Positions 1 through 6,106 are shown, counted from the first letter of the stretch. The stretch is DNA of 6,453 nt from Candidatus Cloacimonadota bacterium (GCA_023228285.1 JALOBM010000100.1:1-6453), one strand, 5' to 3'. The notes: generated by a model not told the origin, from the letters alone. Made by a program: numbers and translations.

Positions 1-2
1 TT

Positions 3-8
3 TGTCAA
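3..8 (-). promoter_or_regulatory. Putative -35 element of a gene beyond the left edge
   Basis: The plus strand opens with TTTGTCAAG, so the minus strand reads CTTGACAAA at the edge, sharing TTGACAAA with the two internal promoter elements. Any -10 box and start codon would lie outside the window. It suggests that a further minus-strand gene starts just to the left, which cannot be confirmed here. Confidence 0.3.
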
Positions 9-136
9 GTATTATTTATCTATACTTTTTGTCCACTTCTATGTGCAACGGTCTTTACTAATAGCTATGATTTAGGTGGTAGGGTTACAGCAAACACTCT
101 GCCTTGAGTAACAAGAAGTAATCATTGTGATGGTAG

Positions 137-160
137 GGCGGCACGAAACCGCCTTTTCTT
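137..160 (+). terminator. Terminator-like hairpin, plus-strand orientation
   Basis: On the plus strand GGCGG (137-141) pairs with CCGCC (149-153) across a 7-base loop, followed at once by TTTTCTTTATAT. This is a short GC stem plus a T-rich tail, the form of an intrinsic terminator. It faces the wrong way for the kinase gene, because on the minus strand the stem is preceded by A's and has no T-run after it. It could end a plus-strand transcript entering from the left, or it may be part of a dispersed repeat. Confidence 0.45.
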
Positions 161-243
161 TATATAATGATGCAAGTTGCCCGCTATAAGCCATCTGCAG
201 ATATTAATATTCTCACAATCACTGATCCTTTTCCAGAGTTTGG

Positions 244-257
244 CCGGTTGAGACCGG
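244..257. repeat. Small GC-rich hairpin downstream of the kinase gene
   Basis: CCGGT (244-248) and ACCGG (253-257) form a 5-bp stem with a 4-base loop, starting 22 bases after the kinase stop codon in the direction of transcription. There is no T-run after it on the minus strand, so it is a possible 3'-end hairpin but not a canonical intrinsic terminator. Confidence 0.4.
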
Positions 258-279
258 ACAATTTCCCTCCCTCCTAGGG

Positions 280-2250
280 TTATGTGGACTTCAGGGGTAA
301 TAGAATGCTCACCCGGCTACCTTTTCCGGGGCTGCTTTCGATCTCCATCGTGGCATTCATCCGGTTCAGTGCATTACGGCATAAAGACAGACCCAAGCCT
401 ATGCCATCCTTAATATCTCCATCACTGCTTGAGAGAACCAAGCCTGCATGTAAAGCTTGCAGGGTTTTACAATCCATCCCCTTGCCTGTGTCCGACACAC
501 ACAATCGCACCTTGTCTCCCTCAGAAGCCACCGAGATATTTACTGATCCTCTCTCTTCCGTAAACTTCAAGGCATTGTTCAATATATTCCGCACCACTAT
601 CTTGATCAGGTCGGCGTCGAAGATGGCCTCAATTTTTTCGGATGCAAATTCATATGTGAGATCGATTCTTTTTTGCATGGCAATAGGCAAATAGATGGCA
701 AAGATGGACATCAGGATCGGTACCAAATCCTGCTGTACAAGATCCACGTTAAAATCCAGTTTACGGCGTTGTAAACGGATTCCATCCAGCATTTCATTAA
801 CCATCTTATAAACGTTTTCTCCGCTTGTCTTCAAGTTTGCCAAGATCTCAGCATGCCCTTCTTCTGGGATGCTGCCGTCCAAAATCATACCCAATACCCG
901 ATTGAAGTTTCCCAATGGAGCGCGTACATCGTGACTGATCACCGAAACCAGCCAATTCAAGACCTCCACAGTGTGACTCAAAACAGCATTCTTGTCTTGC
1001 AATTCCTTGCCAGCTTGCTGGATGATCTTGTTCTTTTTTCGCAGTTCTTTATTTTGCTGCTTATAGGCATCTGCTTGAATCTCTATCTTTTGTTTATAAT
1101 AATTAGCCTCATTTACACTGACACTATTCTTTTTCAGATTTTCATTCAGATCGTATTCTTTCTCCCGGATTTGCCGCATGAACAAATACCCCTTCTCAAA
1201 ATCCCCCTGTTTGGTGTAGACATCTGCCAGCATGTTCATCACTCGAATGGTGACAGTTTGCGAATCTGTGAGCGCAACTGTTTCCAAAGCTTCCTCAAGA
1301 TATTTGCGCGCAGTTTCATAATCCCCTTTCATCTGGTATATTGAACCGAAATTGGCCATGCAATTTGCCATCGCCATAGTATCAGTGCTCTGCCGATACA
1401 CTTTCAGGGCTTTTTCGTAATACTCCAGTGCAGCATCCGGATCACCATTAGTTTCGTAGATATAGCCGATGTTGTTCAAAGGGGCTGCCACCTCTTTCTG
1501 AAAAGCACTTTTTCTTCTTAGTTCCAGGCTCTCAAAGGCATATTGTAGGGCTAATTCTTTATTTCCCAAAGCATTGTAAGCCAGAGAAATGTTACTCAAT
1601 ATATTAAAAGTGTTTTGCAAAGAATTAGCGCGCTTTGCCAAATCTAGCGCAACAAGCCAATAATCCAAAGCTTTTTGGTGCATCAGATCCCTTTCAAAAG
1701 CCGTACCGATGTTTATCAGAGGAGAAATCTTAAATTCCTCTAAATTGTGAGTTTCTGCAATGTGCAGGGCAGCGAAGGCATACTTTAATGCAAGACTGTT
1801 TTCTCCTATATAGCCATATGCTGCACTGATGTTGTTCAGCAAGTGGAATCGTTCCTCTGCATCTATGTTTTTGATCAGGAGTAGTTTCCAGGTCTCTATA
1901 GCTTCCAGATATTTGCCAGAATAAGCTTTGCATAGAGAGAGATTGGACAGTGCTATAAACTCCATTTTTTTCATTTTTCCCTGACGGACATACTCAAGCA
2001 TGCGATTGTAAACTTCTGTAGCCTGCTCTATTCTACCATTACGCCCATGGAATTCACCAATCTTATTCATCACATCAGCATAGAGTCGTTTTTGCTTGCT
2101 GAAACTGCGGTTTTCCACCAAATACAGCATTTGCTGCAGGGCTTTTTCTGCATCTTCATTGGCCAGGTCTATCAGAGTATTCACAAGCTCGTTGAGCAGC
2201 GTGATCTCAGAGTCGCTGATTATTGCCAAGTTATCGTTTTCTTTCTTCAT
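280..2250 (-). CDS. Cytoplasmic TPR-repeat sensor histidine kinase
   Basis: This is a soluble two-component sensor kinase of 656 residues. About eight tetratricopeptide repeats span residues 57-368, with a near-regular 40-residue period seen in the helix-A cores (NNISAAYGYIG at 139, SNISLAYNALG at 219, NNIGYIYETNG at 259, ANFGSIYQMKG at 299). A Lys/Glu/Gln-rich probable coiled coil follows at 380-430. The HisKA phosphoacceptor is SHDVRAPLGNF with His440. The ATPase domain has an N-box (NILNNALKFT, Asn559), a G1 box (DTGKGM, 587-592) and a G2 box (GIGLGL, 616-621), so all key catalytic residues are present. There is no signal peptide, membrane segment or receiver domain. By family knowledge it should autophosphorylate His440 and pass the phosphate to a separate regulator, which is not in this window. 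The TPRs presumably sense a protein or peptide partner. The start is the only sensible ATG, but its ribosome binding site (CGGAA, 8 bases away) is weak. Confidence 0.96.
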   Translation of the reverse strand: MKKENDNLAIISDSEITLLNELVNTLIDLANEDAEKALQQMLYLVENRSFSKQKRLYADVMNKIGEFHGRNGRIEQATEVYNRMLEYVRQGKMKKMEFIALSNLSLCKAYSGKYLEAIETWKLLLIKNIDAEERFHLLNNISAAYGYIGENSLALKYAFAALHIAETHNLEEFKISPLINIGTAFERDLMHQKALDYWLVALDLAKRANSLQNTFNILSNISLAYNALGNKELALQYAFESLELRRKSAFQKEVAAPLNNIGYIYETNGDPDAALEYYEKALKVYRQSTDTMAMANCMANFGSIYQMKGDYETARKYLEEALETVALTDSQTVTIRVMNMLADVYTKQGDFEKGYLFMRQIREKEYDLNENLKKNSVSVNEANYYKQKIEIQADAYKQQNKELRKKNKIIQQAGKELQDKNAVLSHTVEVLNWLVSVISHDVRAPLGNFNRVLGMILDGSIPEEGHAEILANLKTSGENVYKMVNEMLDGIRLQRRKLDFNVDLVQQDLVPILMSIFAIYLPIAMQKRIDLTYEFASEKIEAIFDADLIKIVVRNILNNALKFTEERGSVNISVASEGDKVRLCVSDTGKGMDCKTLQALHAGLVLSSSDGDIKDGIGLGLSLCRNALNRMNATMEIESSPGKGSRVSILLPLKST

Positions 2251-2278
2251 TGAACAATTCCGTGCTATTCTGTACTTT

Positions 2279-2284
2279 TGTCAA
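2279..2284 (-). promoter_or_regulatory. Putative -35 element of the kinase gene
   Basis: On the minus strand, TTGACA lies within TATTGACAAAAG (2286-2275). This 12-mer is identical to the one upstream of the protease gene. No good -10 box is seen at 16-18 bases; the hexamer at 17 is GGAATT. Only 28 bases separate TTGACA from the ATG at 2250, so if this acts as a -35 box the transcript would begin at or very near the start codon. Confidence 0.45.
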
Positions 2285-2464
2285 TACATTTTCCATTTTG
2301 GTATTCACTCATTTTTCTATCCCTGCCCCATTGCCATCCACTATAGAACCTTTCTTGGCTCGATGCTTGGTTTTGATCTTGCTGCACAATATGCAGTTAG
2401 CATCTGCCAACTAATCTGAGATTCAGGTAACAGCAAAATGCTTTTTTCTCATGGTAACGAGAGA

Positions 2465-2538
2465 CGGAACAGCGTCCGCCTGTACTGGTACCGGAGCTCG
2501 CCCTAGCGCCGATTAAGGAGCCGGAATAGCGTCTGTAC
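2465..2538. repeat. Imperfect direct-repeat element with internal palindromes
   Basis: CGGAACAGCGTC (2465-2476) recurs as CGGAATAGCGTC (2522-2533), 11 of 12 identical. Both copies are followed by TGTAC, directly in the second and after four extra bases in the first. The first copy can also fold (CGGA 2465-2468 with TCCG 2475-2478). Between the copies are the palindromes GGTACC and GAGCTC. The GC content is higher than in the flanks. I interpret it as one unit of a dispersed intergenic repeat family, but no second full copy lies in this window. Confidence 0.5.
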
Positions 2539-2818
2539 AGTTATCCGCTTTGTATTCTCATTCACTGTATCATTACACAATCAACACTCTATACGCTTCA
2601 AAGAACTTTGGGAGTTTTATCCCTTCATATGCTATACAGTGGACAGCACTGGGACAAAATTCTATTAAAGACCGGATAGGAGGATAAACGCTCTGTTTTA
2701 CAAGGTGATATGCTTATAGCATTGGCGCGCGTTACCTCCAGCATGTGGACATCATGTCAACATGTTGGGTTTAACATCAGGAACAATCTCAGCTTCAGGA
2801 TTGGTAAAACACTCAAAC

Positions 2819-2970
2819 CATTGAGGGAAACAGCGAAGATTTCGCAAGGAGGGAGCCCCGTCAGGGGCGAAACTGATCATAGCGAGGGTGCGCAGCGAAG
2901 CGAAGCCCCTCGAAAAGAATACCACAACACGCATAGAGCCCTTTATGGGCGACACCATGATTATCTGGGA
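2819..2970. repeat. Hairpin-rich interspersed repeat-like element
   Basis: Four stem-loops sit in a row: GCGAA/TTCGC (2833-2845), GCCCC/GGGGC with loop GTCA (2855-2868), CGAGGG/CCCTCG (2883-2912) and GCCC/GGGC (2938-2950). The second and fourth share the frame GAGCCCnnnnnGGGCGA followed by AC, so the unit appears twice about 82 bases apart. This GAGCCCC-GGGGCGA pattern resembles the abundant intergenic repeats of FCB-group genomes that are often misannotated as small proteins; that link comes from memory and is not shown here. Open frames on both strands cover it but look spurious. Confidence 0.6.
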
Positions 2971-2992
2971 TTCATGTAGTTCGGAAAAATGA

Positions 2993-3032
2993 TGCCAATC
3001 TCCGGATTGGCAGAAGTAGCAAAACTTTTTTT
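2993..3032 (+). repeat. Perfect 8-bp hairpin with UCCG tetraloop, followed by a T-run
   Basis: TGCCAATC (2993-3000) pairs fully with GATTGGCA (3005-3012) around the loop TCCG (3001-3004). The loop is closed by C-G, the arrangement of the very stable cUNCGg RNA tetraloop when read on the plus strand. A run of seven T's follows at 3026-3032, 13 bases after the stem. That gap is too long for a textbook terminator, so I list it as a structured repeat that may act as a 3' end. Confidence 0.55.
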
Positions 3033-3184
3033 AAGATGAATCTTGCGAATTCTATGGCAAATCGGAGCTAACGACACCAATGGCTTCTGAAGTGCAATAT
3101 GTGGGTAACACATTGAAGTCCTTACACATAAAGCCTCAATACACAACTAGCATACTGTACCCGGACTATGCAGTCACAGAGTAT

Positions 3185-3231
3185 CCCAAAGACATCCTGA
3201 GCGTGGTTTGGGAAGTACTCAGGAAGTTTTT
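3185..3231 (+). repeat. Two interleaved inverted repeats (pseudoknot or switch geometry)
   Basis: Stem A is CCCAAA (3185-3190) with TTTGGG (3207-3212). Stem B is TCCTGAG (3195-3201) with CTCAGGA (3218-3224). Both are perfect. The left arm of B lies in the loop of A and its right arm lies beyond A, so the two must either form an H-type pseudoknot or compete. On the plus strand, stem B is followed by TTTTT (3227-3231), like a weak intrinsic terminator. No plus-strand gene lies downstream. Confidence 0.5.
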
Positions 3232-3260
3232 GAGGTGTATAGGGGGTATTAGGTAGGAGG

Positions 3261-3280
3261 CGTAGCATCGGAATGCTACG
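3261..3280 (-). repeat. Perfect 8-bp hairpin, UCCG loop on the minus strand
   Basis: CGTAGCAT (3261-3268) and ATGCTACG (3273-3280) form a perfect stem with a 4-base loop. On the minus strand, the strand of the protease mRNA, the loop is TCCG, a UNCG-type tetraloop. It lies about 110 bases past the protease stop codon and has no T-run after it, so it could be a 3' boundary or processing structure and not an intrinsic terminator. Confidence 0.5.
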
Positions 3281-3291
3281 ATACAGTGTGG

Positions 3292-3330
3292 ATGCAGATT
3301 CAGCAAATAAAAAAACACAATAATCTGCAT
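3292..3330. repeat. Perfect 9-bp inverted repeat with A-rich loop
   Basis: ATGCAGATT (3292-3300) and AATCTGCAT (3322-3330) are exact reverse complements with a 21-base loop containing seven A's. It lies 59-97 bases beyond the protease stop codon, so it would fold in the 3' end of that mRNA if transcription continues that far. The right arm is also the first unit of the neighbouring 10-base tandem repeat. Confidence 0.55.
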
Positions 3331-3360
3331 AATTCCGTGTGATCTGCGTCTTCTATGTGT
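3321..3360. repeat. Degenerate 10-base tandem repeat, four units
   Basis: Four consecutive decamers can be read: TAATCTGCAT, AATTCCGTGT, GATCTGCGTC and TTCTATGTGT, around a consensus near NATCTGCGTN. The first and third units match best. Similar strings of repeated AATCTGCGT are, as I recall, dispersed in intergenic DNA of several FCB-group bacteria. Together with the inverted arm at 3292-3300 this forms one compound element downstream of the protease. Confidence 0.5.
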
Positions 3361-3388
3361 AATAACATTCTCTATGTTTTCATCCCCA

Positions 3389-5959
3389 TTACTTTATCAA
3401 AACCATCCTTTGGGTTGCGCTCTGCTTGCCACTGCTTAAATGGCAGAAGTATATTCCGGACGCTGCATTCCGCCCTTTGTCGTCTTTACCGTCCCATATC
3501 GCGGTCAGCATCCCGGAGCGGCCTTTATCCTGCACCAAAGTGCGTACCAATTGCCCCTTCAGGTTGTAAATACTGATCTTGTGAGCTGCACTGTCCTTCA
3601 AGTTGTATTTTATTTCGGTACTTGCGCAAAAAGGATTAGGGTAGATGCTCAGGTTCAGTCCAGCCGAAGGTACAGCAATGTGTCCCATTCCAGAGGTTGG
3701 ATCTTGCAACAGCAGACGGATGTCTGCCGCGCCAATTATACCGCGACCCAGAGCGTCGGTCCAGGGACGTCCCGTCTCTGTAATCCAGGTATGACCACTG
3801 ATAGCGTTGTTGTCGAAGACTATGTTTTGATATTCATACAGATCAATTATCACTGCAATATGACCGGAGATGGAGGTTGTATCGTGCACGGCGTATGTAA
3901 AATCCGGTGTATAGTCAAAATTAAAGAAGTATCCTAGATCCAAAATCACCTCATCGGTGATTGCACCATCGGCAAAGCGATGTACGCTGGCTTCCACCAA
4001 TCCGGGAAGATCTGGTTCACCCCAAGGATCTGGAACCATCTGAAAGCGCAGAGCATTAACACGGTATTCCTGATCGCCCAAGTCCATCTCCACAGCCACT
4101 TTGATGGGGATTACACCACGTCCCCAAGCTTCCCATTCGGGATTCTCCGTTACCCAATCGAACCAATTCGGTTCCCCAGGATCGATAATCGTTATTTGGT
4201 TGCCTTTTGTGCTGTAAACTCCGCTGGTACTCCAGGCTTTAACGCTGATCTCATGAGCTCCGGGAGTAATATCTTCTCCCATAAAGAGCATGCTATATGG
4301 CGCCGAAAATACCTGCCCCTGAAATACACCGTCCAAATAGAATTCCACTCTTTCGAGGATGTCTGTGCTGGGAACAGCTTCAGCACTCACCTGAAAGCTG
4401 CTATTTGGCACAAATGATCCTGCTGCTGGCAATAGAGAATGGATGGCAGGAGGGGCTACTTCTCCGGTAATGGCTCTTCTGAAACTGATCGTTTCAGCCG
4501 CGCAACCGATATCCATTATATTTACGCCCATCGGGGAGCCGTCACTGAAGCAAGCTTGGGGATTGGTATATTCATTGAACTCTGTACGATACTCTTCCAG
4601 GGAGAATGTAGCTTCAGCGAGTAGGCCGTTGTCTATGTTACTGCCATTGGGACGAAAGATAAATACTTCATCCGGTGGTCCTTCAGAATTTCCATCTAGG
4701 GTAGGATTGATCCGGTATATCAACAATCCGGAACCAGGCAGTTCCGCTTCGAAGATGTCGCTGCCTTTCTTTCGATACTCCAGTACCAGAAATTCACTGC
4801 TGTTTGCTATATTCACCTTAAAGCAATTGTTTGTTGGAGAAGTTACTGGATTCAACGTAGCAGTGTAATCCATAGCAAGTTCGGGAATTGAGTCTATCCA
4901 CCCTCCATAGCGGTATTTCATATACATCCCCATGTGACAATATCCGCTTTCCATGATGTCCCAACAACCAGCAGGAGCCAAACCGTCGTGTTCGTAGTGA
5001 TAGAGATCGGGAGCTCCCACGCTATGGAACATCTCATGGCAAAGCGTACACACATCGTTATGATCCTCAGTTTGAAATGTATAATCCCACACTTGCTTAC
5101 CATGTATAAATGCATCAGAGTTATACAGAACCCAGCGATGCGCCCACAGCAATTCTGCCCAGGCAGTGTGTGGTCCACGGATAATGAAGCAGACGTTGTC
5201 CACTTTACCATCGTTATCTGCATCAATATTCAAAAAGGGCGGCACCTGCGATGCAATGTAGGATATGGCGTTTGCCAGCAATGTATGCTCGCGCTCGGTA
5301 CGTTGTATATCATTATGGAATCCATCGGGACAGGTTAAGCTATGGTAGGGCATATAATAAGAGCGCGGATGACTATCCTGATAGGAAAGGTTCGTCTGCG
5401 GTTCGCAAGTGGGATAATGGTGTGAAACATAGTTGAGTTGGTTATAGCTGACCTGTTGGAAATAATTACGCAGGGAGTAAGCATCTTCGCCTTCTTCATT
5501 GAATTTGGCGTCGAAGAACGAACGTGGTTGCTCAAATTCCGTCTGATCCGAAAAGCGGATATACACTACCAGATTGTTCACTGTGCCGGTATTAGGACCG
5601 CGGTTTCCCTTGCGGTTGTGGGCATTCATGGCCTGCTTCCGGGCATAGTATGTTTCCCTGGATACTTTTATTCCAGGTGTAAGACCCAAGCTACGGGGAT
5701 CGGAGGAATCTGCCCGATGAACTGAGGGAACTGGTTCGCCGTCCCGAAGCTCCGCATAGTAGTAATAACCGTCGTCGGGGCTTTGGATTATGGTATAGCC
5801 CAGCGAATCGTGCAAGCGGTTGGCATACTCATCTCCACTGGCCAGCAGATGCAATTCGGAGCCGTCCGGTTGGGTAACTGAAGAGGGAACGTTGTAAAGG
5901 TTGGCGCCGGTTAACACCGCTACCAGCAGGCAGAAAAAGATCGTAAGTGTGTGTCTCAT
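3389..5959 (-). CDS. Secreted M6-family zinc metalloprotease with C-terminal sorting domain
   Basis: This is a secreted endopeptidase of 856 residues. Residues 1-19 form a Sec signal peptide (MRH, then a hydrophobic core LTIFFCLLVAVLTG). Residues 22-105 resemble the M6 propeptide (PDGSELHLLASGDEYANRLHD, DDGYYYYAE). The catalytic domain starts near 125 and has a Ca-type loop DADNDGKVD (246-254), the zinc motif HEMFHSVGAPD (308-318: His308, Glu309, His312, and Asp318 as likely third ligand) and a Met-turn WDIM (333-336). LPGSGLLIYRI near 407-417 is also typical of M6 proteins. An Ig-like domain (about 503-592) and a beta-rich domain of unknown type (597-755) follow. The tail (about 765-856, YPNPF then SGIYFCHL) is a type IX/FlgD-like sorting domain, so surface attachment or secretion through the outer membrane is inferred. 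The frame stays open to an ATG at 6079, but the start at 5959 has AGGAG 5 bases upstream and gives the signal peptide directly. Expected substrates are extracellular proteins; the specificity is unknown. Confidence 0.95.
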   Translation of the reverse strand: MRHTLTIFFCLLVAVLTGANLYNVPSSVTQPDGSELHLLASGDEYANRLHDSLGYTIIQSPDDGYYYYAELRDGEPVPSVHRADSSDPRSLGLTPGIKVSRETYYARKQAMNAHNRKGNRGPNTGTVNNLVVYIRFSDQTEFEQPRSFFDAKFNEEGEDAYSLRNYFQQVSYNQLNYVSHHYPTCEPQTNLSYQDSHPRSYYMPYHSLTCPDGFHNDIQRTEREHTLLANAISYIASQVPPFLNIDADNDGKVDNVCFIIRGPHTAWAELLWAHRWVLYNSDAFIHGKQVWDYTFQTEDHNDVCTLCHEMFHSVGAPDLYHYEHDGLAPAGCWDIMESGYCHMGMYMKYRYGGWIDSIPELAMDYTATLNPVTSPTNNCFKVNIANSSEFLVLEYRKKGSDIFEAELPGSGLLIYRINPTLDGNSEGPPDEVFIFRPNGSNIDNGLLAEATFSLEEYRTEFNEYTNPQACFSDGSPMGVNIMDIGCAAETISFRRAITGEVAPPAIHSLLPAAGSFVPNSSFQVSAEAVPSTDILERVEFYLDGVFQGQVFSAPYSMLFMGEDITPGAHEISVKAWSTSGVYSTKGNQITIIDPGEPNWFDWVTENPEWEAWGRGVIPIKVAVEMDLGDQEYRVNALRFQMVPDPWGEPDLPGLVEASVHRFADGAITDEVILDLGYFFNFDYTPDFTYAVHDTTSISGHIAVIIDLYEYQNIVFDNNAISGHTWITETGRPWTDALGRGIIGAADIRLLLQDPTSGMGHIAVPSAGLNLSIYPNPFCASTEIKYNLKDSAAHKISIYNLKGQLVRTLVQDKGRSGMLTAIWDGKDDKGRNAASGIYFCHLSSGKQSATQRMVLIK

Positions 5960-6079
5960 CGTATCTCCTATGAGCAAGGCTACATTGTACTTATGTGTCG
6001 ATCTCATATAGTAAAGCTCGCAAAAGCTTAACTCCATGAACTGATACTGCTCGCTTTTCTTTATCCATTTATACTGCAT
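5960..6079 (-). other. Probable 5' untranslated leader of the metalloprotease mRNA
   Basis: About 110-120 bases lie between the predicted transcript start and the chosen start codon. An imperfect hairpin is visible on the minus strand: GTTAAGC (6032-6026) pairs with GCTTTAC (6017-6011) in 6 of 7 positions, with an 8-base loop. It ends about 40 bases before the ribosome binding site, so it does not obviously mask it. No known riboswitch was recognised. Confidence 0.4.
5965..5969 (-). promoter_or_regulatory. Strong ribosome binding site that fixes the protease start
   Basis: On the minus strand the sequence reads TAGGAGATACGATG. AGGAG lies 5 bases before the ATG at 5959. The three upstream in-frame ATGs (6079, 6037, 6007) lack a comparable site, and using them would put 16-40 mostly polar residues in front of the signal peptide. 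This decides the start of the metalloprotease. Confidence 0.85.
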
Positions 6080-6106
6080 TCAAATTAATTTATTTCCTTT
6101 TGTCAA
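6078..6106 (-). promoter_or_regulatory. Putative promoter of the metalloprotease gene
   Basis: On the minus strand, a perfect TTGACA (6106-6101) sits in the string TATTGACAAAAG. It is followed after 17 bases by TTGAAT (6083-6078), a 4/6 match to the sigma-70 -10 box. The predicted transcript start is near 6071, inside or just after the ATG at 6079. This is a second argument against that start, and it implies a leader of roughly 110 bases before the ATG at 5959. A TATAAA (6073-6068) is an alternative -10 box but is too far from this TTGACA. The identical 12-mer occurs before the kinase gene, which strengthens the call. Confidence 0.5.

Larger units (their letters stand above)
1..279. other. 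Non-coding region downstream of the kinase gene
   Basis: No plausible gene is present on either strand. The region holds the outward promoter element at the edge, an 8-base direct repeat TGGTAGGG (77-84 and 131-138), the plus-strand terminator-like hairpin (137-160), two overlapping 10-base palindromes (ATCTGCAGAT at 193-202 and ATATTAATAT at 201-210), and the small hairpin at 244-257. Confidence 0.6.
2251..3388. other. 1.1-kb repeat-rich intergenic region
   Basis: This spacer lies between two genes of the same strand. Open frames in it are short, lack ribosome binding sites, contain hairpin arms and resemble no protein family I know, so I call none. It contains the kinase -35 element at its left end, then several distinct structured modules: 2465-2538, 2819-2970, 2993-3032, 3185-3231, 3261-3280 and 3292-3360. 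About 280 bases (2539-2818) show only small palindromes, such as CAACATGTTG at 2758-2767 and GACATCATGTC at 2748-2758. No tRNA cloverleaf, transposase remnant or CRISPR repeat was seen. Confidence 0.7.

Noticed and set aside
853..1344. 163-codon plus-strand frame inside the kinase gene
   Set aside because: It is antisense to a kinase with all expected motifs. Its hydrophobic Leu/Ile/Phe-rich translation is the usual shadow of a Lys/Glu/Asn-rich helical coding strand.
2755..2760. Another minus-strand TTGACA in the spacer
   Set aside because: It lacks the AAAAG context of the other copies, has no -10 box at 16-18 bases, no gene follows for 500 bases, and it lies between small overlapping palindromes.
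2710..2979. Open frames on both strands across the hairpin element (plus 2710-2979, minus 2752-2958)
   Set aside because: They run through four hairpins of a repeat-like element, lack ribosome binding sites and show low-complexity translation such as GAQRSEAPRKE. They look like typical spurious ORFs in dispersed repeats.
2961..3146. 61-codon minus-strand frame in the spacer
   Set aside because: No ribosome binding site or recognisable family, and it crosses the UCCG-loop hairpin and T-run.
3321..3360. Possible CRISPR array
   Set aside because: The units are only 10 bases, contiguous and degenerate, with no spacers and no cas genes.
3440..3937. 165-codon plus-strand frame inside the protease gene
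   Set aside because: It is antisense to the well-supported C-terminal domains of the protease, with no family resemblance of its own.
5960..6079. N-terminal extension of the protease to the ATG at 6079
   Set aside because: The frame is open, but it has no ribosome binding site, it would bury the signal peptide behind 40 mostly polar residues, and the predicted transcript start lies downstream of that ATG. The ATG at 5959 has AGGAG at good spacing.
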